This document shows positions 8,627-12,936 of a stretch of 12,936 nucleotides of DNA, piece after piece. The stretch is taken from NCBI GenBank assembly GCA_032821775.1, contig JAVLRN010000085.1, forward strand, positions 1-12,936. The letters are read 5' to 3'. The notes beneath the pieces are model-generated. The model was not told where the DNA came from. It did not search any database and saw only the letters and a list, made by a program, of their open reading frames with translations. This stretch comes from Sanguinoderma infundibulare. Its lineage: Eukaryota > Basidiomycota > Agaricomycetes > Polyporales > Polyporaceae. The translations under genes were made by a program, and so were the position numbers. Position 1 is the first letter of the stretch; every line of letters starts with the position of its first letter.

Positions 8627-8960
8627 ATGAGACCCATAATCTGTTTCCGAGAGAGCTTGCGGACACCGACGAGCGGAGAGATGTGGGCGAACACGGAGCT
8701 GGAGCTAGTGCTAGCACTGGAGCAGGAAGCGTCGCACTCCGAGGCAGGAGTTCGGAGTACTGGGAAACAGAACGTTCAGACAATTCCGAATGGGCGGTGA
8801 GCTGGTTCGAGCACGTTTGTATCCCCAAAATGACACTGCGAGTATTCTCGAACTAGAACGACTCCGAGCGAGGAGCGCACTGAGAAAACTGATTGTCCAG
8901 CATAGACTCCGGCGACCGGACGTGGCGGACAGAAGGGACGTTGCCATCACCAGAATCTGA
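8627..8960 (+). pseudogene. Protein-like, frame-shifted open segment between the two repeat copies
   Basis: Two overlapping plus-strand frames read like helical protein. The first runs 8627-8800 (57 aa, includes MWANTELELVLALEQEA). The second is open 8715-8960, with an ATG at 8790, and contains ILELERLRARSALRKLIV. A single indel near 8750 would fuse them, so this may be a decayed gene piece. No family is recognised, and chance open frames are common in DNA of this GC content. Confidence 0.22.
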
Positions 8961-9076
8961 GTCATCTCCGCCGCCAGCGAAGGTCAATGACTGCTGAGAG
9001 ACCCGAGGTTGTCTGGAGAGCCAGTACCGAGTGCGAGAGGGACCGCGGTGCCCGTACAATTCAGGTGCGCATGCGC

Positions 9077-9266
9077 GTGCGAGGGTCCGGTCAGTGAGGA
9101 GATGTCTGGCGCAAAGGCGTTCAGCATGGAGGAAGAAAAGCGCAGGATATGCCATCGCGCACAGACTCAAGGAGAAGATCTCGGCGGGCGTAGCCCGGAA
9201 GACTCGATGGGTCTATCTGGGCTTGTCCGGACGTGATTTCCGTGGGTCGTGATGCGCTCGGAAGCC
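9077..9266. repeat. Diverged direct repeat, copy B
   Basis: Second copy of the sequence at 8287-8484, same orientation, 790 bp downstream. Here the plus-strand frame through HRLKEKISAGV is open from about 9010 to 9252 (TGA), whereas copy A has stops, so B may keep more of the ancestral frame. Weaker similarity extends left to about 8997, with a roughly 30-bp length difference from A. Confidence 0.85.
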
Positions 9267-9885
9267 CAGTGCGTCAAGAATCCTGGGGGTACAGCGAGCT
9301 GCCACCCAATGCGAGAGAGGTCGCGCAAAAATGTACTCGGAATGGGTGACGTGTGCTCCAATGACAATGGGAAAAAGAGAATGCAAATGGGGATAGAAAC
9401 GGATGACCACTACCGCAGTAAGGGTCTCAGGGAACCACGAAAATGGTGTGGAGGCGAAGAGGGAGAAATGCGACTCACAGTGCGGCCGGAAATACAACAA
9501 TAGGCTTCTCGAGTCTTTCAAACAGAACGTATGTTGGCATGCTGGGCAACGAGTGACCAAGGGGCAAAGACGACACGGAGCTGTAGTGGGAAGCTAGTCG
9601 AACGGGGAAACGGGAGCGGTTGAGAGGACAGTCGTCGAGCCTCAAGCAGCCTACCCAGCCAAACCACCAGCCAAAAATCGTATGATCAACGGTACACCAT
9701 GCATTAATTGGAGACGGAGCGCTCACAAACAGCCTGGACCTCGGGTGTGGTATCGGGAGCCGGAATGGAGCGCCTGAGTGCCGACCACCACGCAGATCTG
9801 ATATCATACTGAGCTGTACCGCCTGCAAATATATAATCCGTCAGCAGCCTACATCACCGCCGTTACACGCAGGAGAGCTAATTGA
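9267..9885. other. Stretch without a recognised gene (9267-9885)
   Basis: No domain or repeat is recognised. Composition is more A-rich at 9330-9560 than in the flanks. An AT-rich patch atatataatc (about 9828-9837) lies about 50 bp before the RPT5 fragment. Open frames on both strands are short and overlapping. Confidence 0.45.
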
Positions 9886-9999
9886 GATCTCGTCGGTGTC
9901 AACAAGGACTCTTACCTCGTTCTCGATGCCCTTCCCGCAGAATCCGACTCACGCGTCAAGGCCATGGAGGTTGACAAGCACCCAACCGAGACCTACAAT
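9886..9999 (+). pseudogene. RPT5: Fragment of the 26S proteasome ATPase gene RPT5 (38 codons)
   Basis: The frame reads [17 protein letters not shown], then [13 protein letters not shown] and KHPTETYN. This is the highly conserved stretch of Rpt5 (PSMC3) just before the AAA ATPase domain. Compared with the family there are a few changes: LDTLP to LDALP, Y to S before DSRV, and DE to DK. The expected continuation (SDIGGLDKQIEEL) is absent, and an in-frame TGA precedes the first Asp. The frame stays open to 10440 but without clear homology; [15 protein letters not shown] (from 10057) only vaguely recalls the Walker A region and lacks the lysine. Codons remain C-ending, so the copy is probably not very old. 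A functional RPT5 gene is expected elsewhere in the genome. Confidence 0.78.
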
Positions 10000-11682
10000 T
10001 CGCCATCGGCTGCTGATGGGCTGCGCACACTCGGACTCCGAGACCACGACCTCCTCGGCATGCTCTTCGGCCTGCCCGGACCATGTGGTAGCGGAACGAC
10101 CTCGCTGCCCGGAGTCTGGATAGAATTGTGGCTTCCAGCCGGGATGTCCCTGGGCGCGATGATCGGAACTGGGGCCGGAAAGGCAGACCTGAAACACACA
10201 AATGCAACCGGGGATGGTCCAGAGCGTCAGGAGCGCCCCCACATTCAAACAGACACAAGCACAAACAACACTCACCGACTGTTCCGTCCGCGCCCATTTT
10301 CGCTTATTGCTCACCGTTTCGCGTGCCTTGATCTCCGTAGCGCGAATCTTGGCAAATTACCTATTGCACGGAATGACGTCGACCGGTCCAGTTCGTGCGA
10401 GGGGATCTGGACCCCCCGCAGAGTCGGAGCCGGTGCGTAGTCGTTGCTGCCACTCTCGCGGTGGTGCGGGCCCGCCGATTTGACCGCTCCGATGTGGCCT
10501 GCGCGTCAGCCGTCTTCTGAACAATGCCCTCCTTACGCTTGCGCATCCCGTGGCTGATGCTGTCCAGAACCACGTCAACTGCGAGGAATCCACTCATGCG
10601 CCCGACGCCAGTAGATCTTGTCCGAACAGCGGTCCTTGCTCGCGAAGACGGTATTGACAGGCAAAGGAGATAACGGGGGTCGGGGCTCCAAGGCGGAACG
10701 GCAATAGCGCGGATTCTCGCCCCACGTCCGCTGGTCATCCCGACTCGAGTGCTCGACAGCCGCTTTGACGTGACACATGAGACCAAGCAAGGCGCGCGGA
10801 TCCTCGGGCACGGCGTTCAGGTACAGCCACTCATGATTCGAGGAGGTACGTGCGAGTACGCAACGTTGGTGAGCTCGAAAACGCGCTTGATTGTCGAAGG
10901 ATCTTCGTCTACTTCCATGCCAGCAGTCTGCGTGCCGTCCTAGTGGTGGGAGCTTGAAGCGTCGATGGATGCTGGCTGAAGGGCCTCGGAATGCAGTCGG
11001 AAAGCCAAGCCAAGCACTTGGTTGCGGGTTCGAGCCGAGTCCTAGTCGCTTGGTGTGGGGCCTCCTCGCCTCATCCGGTTGGGTGCTGCCATCCCGAGAT
11101 ACGTCCAGGGCTCGTGGCCGTTATGACATGCTCTGTAAAAGATGGTGAGGGTCCTGTATGCCCATCAGAACGACCGCCGGGAGTGGAGGAGGAGCAGAAG
11201 AGGGGATGTGCTCCCGGCACCTGTTTGGCGGCGAAATCCGTCAAAATGGGATTCTCCAAAGATGGTCGGGCGACGCTCTGAACGTTACAGAGACGTTGTG
11301 CGGGACATCCCGAGTCCGCAAAACAAGTTCACACCGCGCCCCGACACGACCTCGAGGCGGGACAACCGTCGCACTCCCGGCCGCAATGAAATCGCACCGA
11401 AACCGCCATTTTTTGACCTCGTCGGATCGCCGCGCAAAGGCTGTGAAACATTGTGAAACGTGCTCGAGGATGAACCGCACTTGATTTCTGCTGTAACCGA
11501 GGCGTACAAAATAAGTTATGACAATTTTTCCCAGTCCCGACCTACAGAATTCAACCCTGGTCGCACACGCCGGCTCGTATCCACCTCGAATCGAGTGTCC
11601 TAGCCTCCAGAGGAACAGCCGACGTCGTGTCAATGCACGCACAGGCCGCCAGATGCGGGATGCAAGACGTCGGGATGACCTC
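10000..11682. other. Stretch without a recognised gene (10000-11682)
   Basis: Several open frames look protein-like but match no family I know. On the minus strand a segment ending at 10276 ([19 protein letters not shown]) is followed by an 87-nt intron-like sequence (gtgagt to gtttcag, 10275-10189); all frames around it are open, so the model is undecided. Another minus-strand frame, about 10835-10575, includes YLNAVPEDPRALLGL. On the plus strand an R/P-rich frame at 11142-11456 continues past one TGA to about 11600. None can be called with confidence. Confidence 0.4.
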
Positions 11683-12081
11683 TCAGTCGGGCGTGCCATG
11701 GATCGTCCGTTTCGGAAGCAATTTTGAAAGTGCTCCGATCGCCATAGAAGCTAGTGTGGACGGTGCGGGCATGTTCGGACGTGCGTACACGGCGGCCGAA
11801 GTCACGGTGGGGTCCGGAGCGGAAGAGAAATTGCAATTTCTGTGCAATTTCGCTTGGGGATCCGCTAGAAATTGCGCAGCGGCCGAGTCTCGGTCCGTGC
11901 CATCACGCCCTGTTCTAGGACGAGGAGAGCGGATGCGTCTGAAGCTGCTCAGGATCTTTAGCGGCTTCCAGAGCTCTGCACCGTGATCCCAACCTCCCTC
12001 ACCTGTATGCAGTCCACATGATGAGAGACTTTCTGGCGTGCGTCATCGCTCCGAGATACACGCTGGCTGGACGTCCACTCC
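11683..12081 (-). CDS. Candidate two-exon 3' end of an unrecognised gene
   Basis: Model: an upstream acceptor with a good branch site (gctaac 11 nt before the terminal cag, at 12082-12098), exon 12081-12003, a 58-nt intron (gtgagg to gagcag, 12002-11945), and a last exon 11944-11683 ending in TGA. Frame is kept across the junction, giving about 112 residues: SGRPASVYLGAMTHARKS, then an S/P/A-rich tail with SMAIGALSKLLPKR. I recognise no domain. Upstream exons (12100-12730 minus) are possible but ambiguous because two or three frames stay open. An open frame of 87 codons can arise by chance in DNA of this GC content, so this is weak. Confidence 0.25.
11826..11885. repeat. Palindrome and inverted CAATTTC/GAAATTG motif cluster
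   Basis: A perfect 16-bp palindrome (agaaattgcaatttct) lies at 11826-11841. It is followed at once by another tgcaatttc and, about 25 bp further on, by gaaattgcg in inverted orientation. Four copies of the 7-mer (two each way) fall within 60 bp. This could be a protein-binding cluster or a cruciform-prone site. Confidence 0.7.
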
Positions 12082-12098
12082 CTGTTTCACGTGTTAGC

Positions 12099-12770
12099 AT
12101 CCTGTAATGCGATGATCGAACCACACGAGTATCTTATGAGAATATAGGCACCATCGCGTATTCCCTCGGGTGGGGGTGGACTCGGCACTCAGTCTCGAAC
12201 GCCGTCGGACCATCTCTGAATCCGAAACGTCGAGCGCGGTGAAAGGATTGGCGGAACGTGAATTGCACTATGAATGGTGGAAAATCAATATTGATACGTG
12301 CACTGACATTCCCGCCACCCCGACAGTCGAGGGCCGCGGCCGACGGCAAACGCACCATATACCCACATGCTCCGCGTCCTGTTCGAGAGCGAGGCGCTCC
12401 TAGACAAAGTGTTTCGAGGCTGACGATCGAGGTCCCATGGCACCAGCTCTCCAGAACCAGAACCGGCCGGACGCTCGACCCGCTTCGTCTCCCGCCCCGC
12501 CTGCTCGCCCTCCAAGTCCCCAAACACATCTGTTAGCAAGCATGCCTCCGTTGCTTGTGCTCGGGTCGCGCTCGTTCTCCGAAGGGTTGGGTGGTTGGAC
12601 CGGCGGGCGGAATGGGAGACGGATGGGCTCGGTTGCGGGAAGCGATCTTGATCGGCGCCCGGTGTGCGGCCAGACGGTCTTGAGTCTCGGCACGGACGCG
12701 TCCTCTTCACACCCGTTATGAGCCATCAGAGGTGTGCCTGCGGTCCGTGCACGATGGCGCTAGAAGGAGG
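12099..12770. other. Stretch without a recognised gene (12099-12770)
   Basis: Minus-strand frames starting near 12726 (MAHNGCEEDASVPRL...) and continuing through DVFGDLEGEQAGRE to about 12360 are open in more than one phase. A 60-nt intron-like piece (gtatat to tgtcag) sits at about 12364-12305. I recognise no domain and cannot choose a frame. An AT-rich pocket (about 12280-12297) interrupts otherwise GC-rich sequence. Confidence 0.35.
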
Positions 12771-12780
12771 GCATAAAAGT
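12771..12780 (+). promoter_or_regulatory. TATA-like box before the gene at the right edge
   Basis: The sequence gcataaaagt is a good TATA box in GC-rich context. It is followed by a pyrimidine-rich stretch (about 12808-12920, ctgtccctgtccgctctctg and on), typical of fungal transcription start regions, and then an ATG 150 bp downstream. Confidence 0.5.
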
Positions 12781-12924
12781 TGGGGAAGGAGCGGTGGGGA
12801 CGGGCTCAACGTCCTGTCCCTGTCCGCTCTCTGCACTCGTGCTCACCGCGCAACCTGAACCGACGTCGATCCCGCCATTCTCCACGTTTCCCGCCGCTCT
12901 CCACATCTCCCGGCACTCGTCTCG

Positions 12925-12936
12925 ATGTCCGAACGG
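12925..12936 (+). CDS. Possible start of a plus-strand gene cut by the window end
   Basis: The last 12 bases read ATG TCC GAA CGG (M-S-E-R). The upstream TATA-like box and CT-rich leader support a real start, but four codons cannot identify a product. The base at -3 is T, a weak start context. Confidence 0.35.

Noticed and set aside
10057..10110. Possible Walker A of the RPT5 fragment ([11 protein letters not shown])
   Set aside because: The lysine is missing, the spacing from the RPT5 block is about half of what is expected, and the intervening sequence does not match; too weak to extend the pseudogene.
10189..10275. 87-nt intron with good donor and acceptor on the minus strand
   Set aside because: The splice signals are good, but the intron length is a multiple of three with no stop and several frames are open on both sides, so no gene model can be chosen. 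It also overlaps the open frame of the RPT5 fragment.
10981..11060. tRNA-like B box (ggttcgagcc at about 11028)
   Set aside because: The T-stem does not pair beyond one or two bases, and no matching A box, anticodon stem or acceptor stem can be built around it.

Overview
The window looks like nuclear DNA from a GC-rich filamentous fungus, most likely a basidiomycete (Agaricomycetes). The reasons are three conserved eukaryotic genes split by many introns, nearly all 49-76 nt long with GT...AG ends, compact spacing, and strong C/G-ending codon bias in the housekeeping gene. The lineage call rests on gene style and remembered protein similarity, not on a search.

Left part (1-6001), the gene-dense block. 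A ubiquitin-specific protease of the Ubp14/USP5 type runs on the minus strand off the left edge; only its first five exons (N-terminal zinc fingers) are present. A 413-bp divergent promoter region separates it from an Ssz1-type Hsp70 gene on the plus strand (four exons, 638 aa), the ribosome-associated chaperone. Then 198 bp later, on the same strand, comes a seven-exon HAD-superfamily gene of the haloacid dehalogenase type II family (247 aa). All exon junctions given here keep frame and restore conserved family sequence. Two introns stand out: 660 nt in ubp14 and 700 nt in SSZ1, against 49-76 nt for the other eleven. The SSZ1 one holds an imperfect hairpin.

Right part (6002-12924), almost 7 kb without a recognisable intact gene. 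It begins with a near-perfect 30-bp minisatellite of about 20.7 copies (6302-6921). It then holds a short 9-bp repeat, two diverged direct copies of a roughly 200-bp sequence 790 bp apart (8287 and 9077), and a 38-codon fragment of the 26S proteasome ATPase gene RPT5 (9886-9999) with the rest of the gene missing. A cluster of CAATTTC/GAAATTG inverted motifs lies near 11850. Several protein-like open frames occur, but in GC-rich DNA many frames stay open by chance, so they are given only as low-confidence candidates. The best is a two-exon minus-strand model at 11683-12081. At the far right a TATA-like box, a pyrimidine-rich leader and an ATG at 12925 suggest that another plus-strand gene begins just as the window ends.

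Ubp14 and Ssz1 are both protein-homeostasis factors, but their adjacency need not mean co-regulation beyond a shared divergent promoter. I see no rRNA, tRNA, CRISPR array or intact transposon, and no convincing new multi-gene system. The best leads are the repeat-rich island with the RPT5 fragment and the two oversized introns.
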